Assembly: GCA_041396985.1 (NCBI GenBank)
Contig: JAWKXO010000005.1
Span: 62,001-126,000, forward strand
Origin: Emcibacteraceae bacterium
GTDB taxonomy: Bacteria; Pseudomonadota; Alphaproteobacteria; Sphingomonadales; Emcibacteraceae
Length of the DNA stretch: 64,000 nt
Reading direction: 5' to 3'
In this document: piece after piece, positions 45,628 through 54,094 of the stretch
How the letters are laid out: each line of letters starts with the position of its first letter
Numbering within the stretch: position 1 is the stretch's first letter
Position numbers and translations under genes: made by a program
The notes under the pieces: generated by a model
What the model was told of the DNA's origin: nothing
What the model saw: the letters and a program-made list of their open reading frames with translations, nothing else
Databases searched by the model: none

Positions 45628-46326
45628 TCACGAAGGATGATTGGCAATCCATTGATTGGCAAGGGTGATTGCCTGGGTTACGGTATCAACATCCATATCT
45701 TTGGTATAGCTATCAAGTAAACTGGCGGCAGGACCATCACCGCGTTCTTTTGCAATATAAAGCCACATGAATGAATACAGATTACTTTGCAGTGTTCCCT
45801 GACCCATTTTATACATAACACCAAGACTTCTTTGCGCGGCGGTCATGCCCTGCCCTGCAGCCAGAATATACCAGCTAAACGCCTGTTCATAACTTTGCTC
45901 AACGCCGGTCCCCTGATAGAACATCTGACCGATATTAAACTGTGCACCGAAATATCCCTGATCGGCTGATTTTAAAAACCATGACATGGCTTCATCATAA
46001 TCAACCGGCATTCCTTCACCGTTTTTGGCCATCTGCCCCAGTTCATTCTGGGCAACGGCATGGCCGCCATCTCCGGCTTCTTTATACCATTTTATGGCTG
46101 CTGCCAGATCCTGATCAACGGCAAGTGCATTTTTATACATATAGCCGACATTATAGGCGGCATTAATATTGCCATTCTCAGCTTCATCAATAAAAATATC
46201 ATAGGCGGTTTTATAATCGCCGCTACGATAGGCAATAAGCCCTTCATCGAAACTTTTTTTACTTAACAAGTTCCACGAAATAAAAACAAGCGCAAGCAGA
46301 GCGGCAATTTTTAATATCTTGCTCAT
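45628..46326 (-). CDS. Sel1-repeat protein with N-terminal membrane anchor (cluster gene 1)
   Basis: This 232-residue protein begins with a hydrophobic segment (ILKIAALLALVFISWNLL) without a clear cleavage site, so it may stay anchored. It carries five Sel1 repeats (FIDEAENGNINAAYNVGYMY, YKEAGDGGHAVAQNELGQMA, FLKSADQGYFGAQFNIGQMF, YILAAGQGMTAAQRSLGVMY). It is the promoter-proximal member of three consecutive Sel1 genes. GGGGAAA precedes the ATG. Its charged C-terminal helix ends ANQWIANHPS, similar in style to the end of the neighbouring Sel1 protein. Confidence 0.87.
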   Translation of the reverse strand: MSKILKIAALLALVFISWNLLSKKSFDEGLIAYRSGDYKTAYDIFIDEAENGNINAAYNVGYMYKNALAVDQDLAAAIKWYKEAGDGGHAVAQNELGQMAKNGEGMPVDYDEAMSWFLKSADQGYFGAQFNIGQMFYQGTGVEQSYEQAFSWYILAAGQGMTAAQRSLGVMYKMGQGTLQSNLYSFMWLYIAKERGDGPAASLLDSYTKDMDVDTVTQAITLANQWIANHPS

Positions 46327-46392
46327 TTTTCCCCATATTTTTTTTACTCTGCTATGCTAGCACGGTAATGCTTAATATATCAATAACTTATG

Positions 46393-48081
46393 CTATTTGC
46401 CGCTGCGACGGGCAGATGATTTTCCTTTTGGTGAAAATCGGTTAAAACCGCCGGTTTGTTTTTGCTTGCCTGAAGTCTTGCCTTTTGGCTTTTCCCGCCT
46501 TTTGGACGCGGGTTTTTCCCGTCCTTTACTCGCCGGTTTTTCAGTCTTTTTCCCATAAAGTTTTTCGCGTTTTCCTTTTGGTTCATTGCGGTTTTTGGCT
46601 TTTGCTTTCGCTGGTTTTATTTTTGTCGATTTTCCATGCAGTTTTTTAAGAACCGGATCGTCACCAAATTCTGCGGCACCAAGCTGATAGCTGTCCTGAA
46701 GCGGGTCGTAAGCTTTTTTCGCTTTTACCGGTTTTTCGCTTTTTTCCCTTACCGGTCTTTGCTGATCAGCCTTATAGGGTTTTGCTTTTTTCTTTTCCGG
46801 TTTTGCGGCCGAGTCCCGCCCCGGACGACGGCTCACTGTTTTTGAGCTTCTTGCCTTATTTCTTTTACCCTTTTTAAAATCACCGACATCAGCAATATCA
46901 AAATGAAATCTTTGTTCTTCATCAATTTCAATTGGCAGTTTGATCAGCTTTTCAATTTCCCGCAGCAGGCGGACATCACTTGGATCACAAAAAGAAATGG
47001 CAAGACCGCGTACGCCTGCGCGTCCTGTACGCCCGACACGGTGAATATAATTTTCCGCTTCAATCGGCAGTTCGTAATTGATGACATGACTGATCCCTTC
47101 CACATCAATGCCGCGGGCAGCAACATCGGTGGCGACCAATACTTTGGTGCGGCCTTTACGGTAATTCAGCAGGATTTTTTCCCGTGTGCGCTGTTTTTTA
47201 TCGCCGTGGATAGCGTCAATTCGCATATCCGTTCCTTCAAATGCGGCTTTAAGGTCGTCACATAGTTTGTCTGCCCCGAGTTTCGTCCGGGCAAAAACGA
47301 GTGCTTTATCAATTGTCTCGTCCTGTAACAAAGAAATAAGAAGCGCCAGTTTATCCTTGCGGCGCACATTCATTAAGCGGTGTGTTATGGTATCGGCAAC
47401 AACCGTTTTTCTCTCCTGCTCAACATATTCCGGATTTTTGAGAAGTTCAGCAGAAAGCTTTCTGACTTTATCATTCATGGTGGCGGAAAACATGACTGTC
47501 TGATGATCTTCAGGCAGGTTTTTCCGCACTTCAATCACATCATCAATAAAGCCCATATCCAGCATTCTGTCCGCTTCATCAAGAATGAATGTCCGGCATT
47601 CGTCCAGTTTGACATTCCCGCTTCCCATATGGTCAATCAACCGGCCGGGTGTGGAAATAAGAATATCAACCCCGTACTTAAGTTTGCGGATCTGTGGCTG
47701 GTAACTTTGCCCGCCTGCCACAACCAGATTTTTAATCGGTGTGCCCCGGCTCATGATTTCAATGAATTTGCCGATCTGCATGACCAGCTCCCGGGTCGGT
47801 GCCAGGATCAGGACTTTCGGTTTATGGCTTTCCGGTTTCTGATAATCATCGATCAGTTTATTGATGACGGGCAATGAAAAAGCCGCGGTTTTGCCGCTAC
47901 CGGTCTGGGCAATGCCCATCAGGTCAGACCCGCCCATTACATAGGGAATGGCAAGATCCTGAATGGGGGTTGGTGTTGTAAAGCTCTCTTTTTTAATCGA
48001 TTTGATAATGGCTTTATCAAAGCCGAATTTGTCAAAATCAAAAATAGGCGCATCCACGCCCTGCGCATTTTCCAGCGTCAT
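46393..48081 (-). CDS. DEAD-box RNA helicase, RhlE-like, with long basic tail
   Basis: This 562-residue protein has the complete helicase motif set: Q motif FTTPTPIQDLAI, motif I AQTGSGKTAA, PTRELV, TPGRLID, DEAD (LDEADRMLDMGF), SAT, VFARTK, TDVAARGIDVEG and HRVGRTGRAG. The core ends near residue 380. The last 180 residues are low-complexity and rich in Lys, Arg and Pro, with repeated EKPASKGR/EKPASKRR/EKPKGK units, likely for RNA or ribosome binding. RhlE-type helicases act in ribosome assembly, cold adaptation and RNA decay. AAGGA sits 8 nt before the ATG, immediately below an unusual pair of leader hairpins described separately. Confidence 0.93.
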   Translation of the reverse strand: MTLENAQGVDAPIFDFDKFGFDKAIIKSIKKESFTTPTPIQDLAIPYVMGGSDLMGIAQTGSGKTAAFSLPVINKLIDDYQKPESHKPKVLILAPTRELVMQIGKFIEIMSRGTPIKNLVVAGGQSYQPQIRKLKYGVDILISTPGRLIDHMGSGNVKLDECRTFILDEADRMLDMGFIDDVIEVRKNLPEDHQTVMFSATMNDKVRKLSAELLKNPEYVEQERKTVVADTITHRLMNVRRKDKLALLISLLQDETIDKALVFARTKLGADKLCDDLKAAFEGTDMRIDAIHGDKKQRTREKILLNYRKGRTKVLVATDVAARGIDVEGISHVINYELPIEAENYIHRVGRTGRAGVRGLAISFCDPSDVRLLREIEKLIKLPIEIDEEQRFHFDIADVGDFKKGKRNKARSSKTVSRRPGRDSAAKPEKKKAKPYKADQQRPVREKSEKPVKAKKAYDPLQDSYQLGAAEFGDDPVLKKLHGKSTKIKPAKAKAKNRNEPKGKREKLYGKKTEKPASKGREKPASKRREKPKGKTSGKQKQTGGFNRFSPKGKSSARRSGK

Positions 48082-48094
48082 AATATGTCCTTCG

Positions 48095-48117
48095 CGGGTT
48101 TACCCGATTTTTCGGGT
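48095..48117 (-). promoter_or_regulatory. Alternative leader hairpins of the DEAD-box helicase mRNA
   Basis: On the minus strand the leader reads ACCCGA (48117-48112), AAAA, TCGGGT (48107-48102), AA, ACCCG (48099-48095), then the AAGGA ribosome site (48092-48088). The middle segment can pair with the first (6 bp, 4-nt loop) or with the last (5 bp, 2-nt loop), but not both. The second pairing lies next to the ribosome site. This is the shape of a simple switch, though function is inferred only. Confidence 0.4.
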
Positions 48118-48312
48118 ATATATATTTTCCGCGAATGCACTTGGCCTTATATAAAAGGATACACGTGATCGTTACTTGTCACGGCTGCCTGGCGGAATTG
48201 AATTATTAAATAATCCTGTAACGGCCCGGTAATGCGCTTTTTAACATCATAAGTCAAGCAATATACTTTAACAAACCGATCAGGCATGATAAAAAATCAT
48301 TATGACTGAAGA

Positions 48313-49452
48313 ATGAGGCAGGAAATGCGAAATTTTGAACTGGAAGTCTTTTTCTCCAAATGGGAATTTAAAGCCAAATATCATCTGACAGCGTCTGATG
48401 TGGAAAGCATGACGATGAAGGACCTGCTATCCATGGCAAGCCCGGAAGACCGTGATGCTTTTGAAAACCTGTGGCTTGGCTATACTGAAACCTATGGCCT
48501 GCCAGCATTAAGACGTGAAATTGCAAGGACTTATGACCACATGCAGGATCAGAATATTCTCTGTTTTGCGGGTGCAGAGGAAGGCATTTATGCCGCCATG
48601 AGAAGCATGCTGGACAGGGACGATCATGCCATTGTAATCGTTCCCAATTATCAGGCAGCAGAAACGGTCCCCATCAGCATTTGTGATGTAACGGGTATCC
48701 GGCTTGATGCGGACAATGACTGGGATTTGGATATTGACGCGGTTGTCGGCGCCCTAAGACCCAATACCAAGCTGATATCGATTAATTTTCCCAATAATCC
48801 AACCGGAAAAATCATTTCCCGGGAAAAGCTTGAAAGCCTGGTCAATATGGCCCGCGAGTTTGATGTTTATATATTCAGTGATGAGGTTTACCGGGGCATT
48901 GAGCTTGAAGCGCATAAAAGACTGCCGCAGATTGCCGATATATATGAAAAAGGCATTTCCCTGAATGTTATGTCGAAAGCGTATGGCCTTCCCGGGCTTC
49001 GTATTGGCTGGCTTGCATCGCAGGATACAGCCATTCTTGCTGAAATTGAGCGCTATAAGCATTATCTGACCATCTGTAACAGCGCACCATCCGAAATTCT
49101 TTCACTTATCGCTTTAAAATCGAGCGATAAGTTATTGGAAAAAAACAGAAAACTATTATCGGAAAATCTGGATAAACTGGATAAATTCTTTGGCGAATTT
49201 CCCAACCTGTTTGACTGGAAGCGCCCTGATGGCGGTGCCGTCGCCTACCCGCGTTATCTTGGGCCTGATACGGCAAATGACTTTTGCGAAAAACTGCTGG
49301 ATGAAACAGGTATTTTGCTGCTTCCGCCACGCATTTATAATTCTGAACTGATGTCCACCCCGCAGGATCATTTCCGTATTGGCTTTGGCCGAAGCGGACT
49401 GGATAAAATGCTGGATGTTTTTTATCATTACCTGAAAAAAAACCGCGCCTGA
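48313..49452 (+). CDS. Class I/II aminotransferase
   Basis: This is a fold-type I PLP aminotransferase of 379 residues. Motifs: FAGAEEGIYAAMRSML (phosphate cup), NFPNNPTGKIIS, DEVYRG (Asp to pyridine N, Tyr), SKAYGLPGLRIGW with the Schiff-base lysine, and FRIGFGRSG with the carboxylate-binding Arg. The length is typical of aspartate- or aromatic-type enzymes; specificity is not assigned. ATG 48313 is taken, with ATG 48325 behind AGGCAGGA as an alternative. It is monocistronic and its coding end overlaps a terminator stem. Confidence 0.87.
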   Translation: MRQEMRNFELEVFFSKWEFKAKYHLTASDVESMTMKDLLSMASPEDRDAFENLWLGYTETYGLPALRREIARTYDHMQDQNILCFAGAEEGIYAAMRSMLDRDDHAIVIVPNYQAAETVPISICDVTGIRLDADNDWDLDIDAVVGALRPNTKLISINFPNNPTGKIISREKLESLVNMAREFDVYIFSDEVYRGIELEAHKRLPQIADIYEKGISLNVMSKAYGLPGLRIGWLASQDTAILAEIERYKHYLTICNSAPSEILSLIALKSSDKLLEKNRKLLSENLDKLDKFFGEFPNLFDWKRPDGGAVAYPRYLGPDTANDFCEKLLDETGILLLPPRIYNSELMSTPQDHFRIGFGRSGLDKMLDVFYHYLKKNRA

Positions 49453-49465
49453 TAGACGCGGTTTT
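49439..49465. terminator. Bidirectional intrinsic terminator
   Basis: AAAACCGCG (49439-49447) pairs perfectly with CGCGGTTTT (49457-49465), 9-nt loop. It spans the last codons of the aminotransferase and serves the convergent YceI gene as well. Confidence 0.8.
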
Positions 49466-49487
49466 CAAAATGATTGAGTGAATTATA

Positions 49488-50051
49488 TTATTGTCTGACG
49501 CCTTCGACATATAAATTCAGGATGATGTCACCATAGTCAAATTCATAGTTAAAGTCTTTTGACTGCAATGTTGTTGTGGCTTCAAACCCATGGCGGAAAC
49601 CACCCCATGGATCATCGCCGCCGCCCACATGTTTGGCCATAAGGTTAACCGGCTTTGTCACGCCGTTTAATGTAAGATTGCCTTTGATAACGCCACTGTC
49701 AGCGCCTGTCACTTCAATTGACGTGCTTTCAAAATGGGCCATTGGATTTTTTTCAACATTCAGATAAGCTGCCTCACTGATATGTTTATCACGCATGGCA
49801 TGATTGGTATTGACGCTTCTGACATCCACGTCAACCACAACTTTTGAGGCGGCAGGATTATTTTCATCAAAGGTGAATTTTCCGCTGAATTTATCAAAGC
49901 GTCCGGTAAGCCAGCTATATCCGATATGTTTTACACGGAAATTAATGGAAGCATGCATTCCTTCGGCATCAATAATATAATCAGCGGCGGTTGCCCCCGA
50001 TATTGTCACCGGTGAAATAAGAAGAAATGTAGCAATAAGCAGTTTTTTCAT
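49488..50051 (-). CDS. YceI family periplasmic protein
   Basis: This 187-residue lipocalin-like protein has a signal peptide (LLIATFLLISPVTISGATAA). Family cues: YIIDAEGMHASINFRVKHIG at the mature N terminus, GRFDKFSGKFTFDE, DVRSVNTNHAMRDKHI and GNLTLNGVTKPV. YceI proteins bind isoprenoid or fatty-acid chains and are often coupled with a cytochrome b561, as here (36 nt downstream of it). An electron-transfer or lipid-quinone role is likely. AAAGGAAA lies before the ATG. Confidence 0.93.
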   Translation of the reverse strand: MKKLLIATFLLISPVTISGATAADYIIDAEGMHASINFRVKHIGYSWLTGRFDKFSGKFTFDENNPAASKVVVDVDVRSVNTNHAMRDKHISEAAYLNVEKNPMAHFESTSIEVTGADSGVIKGNLTLNGVTKPVNLMAKHVGGGDDPWGGFRHGFEATTTLQSKDFNYEFDYGDIILNLYVEGVRQ

Positions 50052-50086
50052 AGAATTCTTTCCTTTGGTTGAATGTACCCTGATAT

Positions 50087-50638
50087 TTATTTGATTTTGA
50101 CAAATGGCAGCATACGTGAAAGCGTATTATCTTTGTCAATAAAGTGATGTTTAAGCGCTGCCAGAGCGTGGATGACCGCAAGCAATATGATGAAATAGGC
50201 CATATACTGGTGAATATTTCCGATTAGGACCTTGCTTTCATTTACCGTAATGAGGGCCGGCAGCTCAAACCAGTTAAACAGTGCCACCGGGGTATCCCCC
50301 GCTGTTGAAATAAGATAGCCGGTCATCAGAATTACGACCATTAAGACATAAAGCGCAATTTTCATCAGCCCGGATGTCAGCTTTTCATAAGGTTTTAAAT
50401 AGCTGTCATCAGGGTTTCGGTTTTTAAGTCGCCAGATCAGAAAAATCGGCACAACAATAAACAGAAGCAGGCCGACACTTTCATGAATATGAGGGGCTTT
50501 CATATACCACTTGCTGTAATAGTCCAGTGTTCGCATCCAGTATCCCAAAGCAAACATGCCGACTATTGTAAGTGCCACCCCCCAATGTAATAATTTTGAT
50601 AAAGCCCCGTATTTTTTATCTGTATCTTTTAAATTCAT
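50087..50638 (-). CDS. Cytochrome b561 family membrane protein
   Basis: This 183-residue protein has four transmembrane helices and the expected haem histidines: KLLHWGVALTIVG in helix 1, HIHESVGLLLF in helix 2, and NIHQYMAYFI with VIHALAALKHHF in the last two. It belongs to the CybB-like group that moves electrons from quinol or superoxide. It lies upstream of yceI in one operon, a widely conserved pairing. The N terminus NLKDTDKKYGALS is cytoplasmic. Confidence 0.93.
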   Translation of the reverse strand: MNLKDTDKKYGALSKLLHWGVALTIVGMFALGYWMRTLDYYSKWYMKAPHIHESVGLLLFIVVPIFLIWRLKNRNPDDSYLKPYEKLTSGLMKIALYVLMVVILMTGYLISTAGDTPVALFNWFELPALITVNESKVLIGNIHQYMAYFIILLAVIHALAALKHHFIDKDNTLSRMLPFVKIK

Positions 50639-50718
50639 CAGCCCAAATTCTGTATCATTAGTGGTTAAATTTAAACCTTAAATTGCCCGAAAACTCAAAT
50701 CACAAAAATGTGACTTAG

Positions 50719-50738
50719 TATTATACTTAATATTATAC
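50719..50738. repeat. Direct repeat upstream of the chemoreceptor
   Basis: TATTATAC occurs at 50719-50726 and again at 50731-50738 (12-nt period), about 150 bp upstream of the GTG start at 50891. It is possibly a promoter element or regulator site; the AT-rich context weakens this. Confidence 0.25.
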
Positions 50739-50874
50739 GGGTAAATTCCAAAAACTGATCAAAAAAAAATAAAATTCGGCCATATGAGAAACATAGTTAA
50801 TAAGTTCACTAAAAATTAACATGTTTAGGATAGGAAAATTATATTGAACCATTTGTAATTTTGTTAATTCCGAT

Positions 50875-50893
50875 AAGGAGGAGTAAAATAGTG
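50875..50893 (+). promoter_or_regulatory. Strong ribosome binding site fixing a GTG start
   Basis: AAGGAGGAG (50875-50883) stands 7 nt ahead of GTG 50891. The frame is open further up to a TTG at 50861, but that codon lies before the ribosome site and has none of its own, so GTG is the start. Confidence 0.8.
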
Positions 50894-52987
50894 ATTAGTG
50901 CGTTTAAGCCGGCAAGGCTCTTTGATAAGTTGTTAGGGACACATCTTTTCAAAAATGTAAGTATTTCAAAAAAAATAATGGCGTTATCAATTGTGTCGTT
51001 GCTCGGCACAATGGGTGTTGGGGTGATTGGATATATGACCTTGCAGGAATTAAAAACAGGACAGGATCGATATTCGATGAGTTCCGATTTAAGCCTAATT
51101 GCTGCAGATATAAAATCGTCTTCACTTGATATGATGCAATCGGAAAAAGAATTTTTCCTTCAAAAAGAACCTGCATATGCTGATCTAGCAATAGAAGCAG
51201 CGGATAATATGGAAACATATACATATGATGTTGAGGGAAACACCAATAGTGAAGCAGCGGTAAAAGCTGCAAATGCCCTCACGGGTCTTGTTGAGAAATA
51301 TAAAGAAATCTTTGCTAAGGCAACAGATGCTCTGGAAAAAGTTGGTTACGATGAAGATAGCGGACTTCAAGGAGAAATGCGCGCTGCTGTGCATGATATT
51401 GAAGAAGTCCTCACCGAAAAAAATGATGTTAATCTGACAGCCACCTTGCTGTTGGCACGACGTCATGAAAAAGATTTTATCTTGCGGACTGACAGTAAAT
51501 ATATCAGCCGTATGGACGAAACACTTCAACAATTGTCGGAAAAAATCAGTGCTACAAATTTTGCGCCTGAAGTAAAAGAACAATTGCTCGCAAATGTTGA
51601 CACATATGGCAATGTTTTTAATGCATATGCAGAACAGGCTTCGGCACTGATTGATGTTCGTGCGGAACTAAACGACGTCTATGTGGAAATGATGCCTCAT
51701 TTTGACGTTCTCTCAGAAGAAGCACAGAGTGAACTGACCACGGCCACCAAACAGCTGGACAGCACCCGTGATTTTGCAACGATATTATTGGAATCGCTTT
51801 GTTCGGTTCTTGTAGTGCTTGTCGGTGTCTTCGGTTGGCTAATTCTGAAAAGTATTTCCATTCCGCTTACAACGCTTCGTGAAGCTGTGGGTGTTATTGC
51901 AACGGGTGACTATACCCAGGAAGTCCGCGGTAAAACCCGTAAAGACGAACTTGGTCAATTCTCCAATGCGATTGAAGATCTTCGTAAGGCCGCCCTTGAA
52001 AGTGAACACCTGGCCGCCGAAAATAAACGTGCCGAAGAAGAGCGGCTTGCCCATGAAGCCAAAGAGCGCGAAGATCAGGCCAGACGTGAACGCGAGGAAG
52101 CAGAACGCATCCGTATGGAAGGTGAACAGGCAGAAGCCCGTGCCAAAAGAATTAACGACACGGTTCAGGAATTTGATGCCAAGGTTACTGAAGTTCTTAA
52201 TGCTCTCGCCTCTTCCGCGACTGAGCTTGAAGCGACAGCAAACCAGATGGTTGTTATTTCTGAAAGCACCAAAACGCGCTCTTCTGAAGTGGCTTCAGCA
52301 TCTGAACAGACAGCAAGCAATATTCAGACAGTTGCAGCATCAGCAGAAGAGCTAAGCGCATCGGTCGGCGAAATTAATCGTCAGGTTGAAAGTGCTAACG
52401 CTATTGCGGAACGTTCCTTACGTGAAGCAAGCCATAGTAGCGAAGCCATTAACAAGCTGGCCACATCAGCAAAACGCATTAACGAGGTTATCGACCTGAT
52501 TAATGATATTGCCAGCCAGACCAACCTGTTGGCCCTTAACGCGACTATTGAAAGTGCCCGTGCCGGTGAAGCCGGTAAAGGGTTCGCTGTTGTGGCGAAT
52601 GAGGTTAAGGCTCTTGCCGGTCAGACAGCCAATGCAACTGAGGAAATTGCCAATCATATTTCTGAAATGCAGCGCCTGACGGATGAGACTGTGGCCAGCA
52701 TTGAAGCAATCCAGGCGGTTATCAATGAATCAAACGATTCAACCACAACAATCGCCAATGCGGTGCTGGAACAATCCCGCGCCACATCAGAAATTTCCGA
52801 AAATATTCAGCAGGTCGCTGTTGGTACAGCCGATATTTCAAATAATATCTCGCTTGTGGCCAATGAGGCTGATGAAACCGGAAGTGCAGGACAGGATGTG
52901 CTGAAAGCATCATCTGAAATGGGACGGATTTCGGAAACTCTGAAAAAAGATATTGAAGAGTTCTTCCATAAAATCCGCGCTATATAA
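50891..52987 (+). CDS. Membrane methyl-accepting chemotaxis protein
   Basis: This receptor of about 698 residues has TM1 (ISKKIMALSIVSLLGTMGVG and onward) near residues 25-45 and a long all-helical periplasmic sensor of about 250 residues with a LLARRHEKDFILR motif, resembling the helical bimodular (HBM) type. TM2 is SLCSVLVVLVGVFGWLILKS near 310-330, then HAMP (ISIPLTTLREAVGVIATGDY), a Glu/Arg-rich coil (EEERLAHEAKEREDQARRE) and the signalling hairpin (DIASQTNLLALNATIESARA). HBM sensors bind small acids such as TCA intermediates in known cases; the ligand here is not known. The sensor-coding DNA is more AT-rich than the signalling part. It is monocistronic with a strong terminator. Confidence 0.92.
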   Translation: MISAFKPARLFDKLLGTHLFKNVSISKKIMALSIVSLLGTMGVGVIGYMTLQELKTGQDRYSMSSDLSLIAADIKSSSLDMMQSEKEFFLQKEPAYADLAIEAADNMETYTYDVEGNTNSEAAVKAANALTGLVEKYKEIFAKATDALEKVGYDEDSGLQGEMRAAVHDIEEVLTEKNDVNLTATLLLARRHEKDFILRTDSKYISRMDETLQQLSEKISATNFAPEVKEQLLANVDTYGNVFNAYAEQASALIDVRAELNDVYVEMMPHFDVLSEEAQSELTTATKQLDSTRDFATILLESLCSVLVVLVGVFGWLILKSISIPLTTLREAVGVIATGDYTQEVRGKTRKDELGQFSNAIEDLRKAALESEHLAAENKRAEEERLAHEAKEREDQARREREEAERIRMEGEQAEARAKRINDTVQEFDAKVTEVLNALASSATELEATANQMVVISESTKTRSSEVASASEQTASNIQTVAASAEELSASVGEINRQVESANAIAERSLREASHSSEAINKLATSAKRINEVIDLINDIASQTNLLALNATIESARAGEAGKGFAVVANEVKALAGQTANATEEIANHISEMQRLTDETVASIEAIQAVINESNDSTTTIANAVLEQSRATSEISENIQQVAVGTADISNNISLVANEADETGSAGQDVLKASSEMGRISETLKKDIEEFFHKIRAI

Positions 52988-53011
52988 TAATAGCGGAAAT
53001 ACCGGAGATGG

Positions 53012-53038
53012 AAAGGCGGCAGAATTGCCGCCTTTTTT
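53012..53038. terminator. Bidirectional intrinsic terminator
   Basis: AAAGGCGGC (53012-53020) pairs with GCCGCCTTT (53027-53035) around AGAATT, followed by more T on the plus strand. It lies between the chemoreceptor and the convergent tryptophan dioxygenase. Confidence 0.85.
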
Positions 53039-53042
53039 ATTA

Positions 53043-53891
53043 TCAGAGGGATGTTCTGACGTTCCAGAGTTCCGGAAAAAACCGGAGCTCAAGGGCTTTT
53101 TTCAGATAATGAACCCCGGCGGTCCCCCCTGTCCCGCGACGATAGCCAATAATCCGCTCGACGGTTTTCATATGGCTGAAACGCCAGGTTTGAAAACGGT
53201 GCTCAAGGTCGACAAGCTTTTCGGCCCATTCATAAAGATCCCAGTAATTTTCGCCCTGCGTGTATACCTTTTTCCATGCGGCCTCAACCGCATCGGACGC
53301 CTGATAGGGTTCTGTCCAGTCCCGCTTTAAATGACTGTCGGGTATATCAAACCCGCGTCTGGAAAGTAGTTGCAGTGTCAAATCATAAAGGCTTGGGGCT
53401 TCAAGTGCACTTTTAACGGCGGCGTAACGGTCGGGATGATCCGCATGGGCTTTAATCATCGCTGCATTTTTATTGCCCAAAGAAAATTCGATAATGCGGT
53501 ACTGGTAGCTTTGAAATCCTGAGCTTTGACCAAGCCCGTCCCGGAATGACATATAGTCCTTTGGGGTCATCGTCGATAATATATTCCAGGACTGTATAAG
53601 CTGTTCCTGTATCCGGGCAATGCGGGAAATCATTTTCATTGCCGGCCCCGTTTCATCAGATTTCAGTTTTTCCATGGCACTGCACAGTTCATGGATACAG
53701 AGCTTCATCCACAGTTCCGATGCCTGATGAATGATGATAAACATCATTTCATCATGAGCGCCTGAGCGTAAATTCTGGGCGTTTAGCAGTTGATCCAGTT
53801 CCAGATAGTCGCCATAGCTGATATCCTGCTTCCAGTGGATGTCTTTTTCCGAACTGATATCGACGGAGGTTTTTATACTATCATCTGCCAT
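53043..53891 (-). CDS. kynA: Tryptophan 2,3-dioxygenase
   Basis: This 282-residue haem dioxygenase opens the indole ring of L-tryptophan to N-formylkynurenine, the first step of the kynurenine pathway. Diagnostic motifs: DYLELDQLLNAQ, MMFIIIHQASELWMKLCIHE, DGLGQSSGFQSYQYR, and the haem-ligand region WRFSHMKTVERIIGYRRGTG, where the His is the axial ligand and GTGG binds substrate. Length and motifs match the family. AGGAAG precedes the ATG. No kynureninase or classic formamidase gene is adjacent; the class V aminotransferase at 7.2 kb and the HSL-type hydrolase at 40.8 kb are distant candidates only. Confidence 0.95.
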   Translation of the reverse strand: MADDSIKTSVDISSEKDIHWKQDISYGDYLELDQLLNAQNLRSGAHDEMMFIIIHQASELWMKLCIHELCSAMEKLKSDETGPAMKMISRIARIQEQLIQSWNILSTMTPKDYMSFRDGLGQSSGFQSYQYRIIEFSLGNKNAAMIKAHADHPDRYAAVKSALEAPSLYDLTLQLLSRRGFDIPDSHLKRDWTEPYQASDAVEAAWKKVYTQGENYWDLYEWAEKLVDLEHRFQTWRFSHMKTVERIIGYRRGTGGTAGVHYLKKALELRFFPELWNVRTSL

Positions 53892-54094
53892 TTTACTTCC
53901 TGCCCGGTTTGCGTTGCCTATAATTTATCTTACATGTAATATTATTGACAGTACAATCCAATTTAGTAAAAAATTTTAATTAGCTATGTTAATAAATCGG
54001 GCATTGATATAAAAATAGTCAATTGTTATCTTATAACCATGATTTTTATAATTTCACGGCTCTGGGCGAATATGCAAACGCGGATTAGACATAT

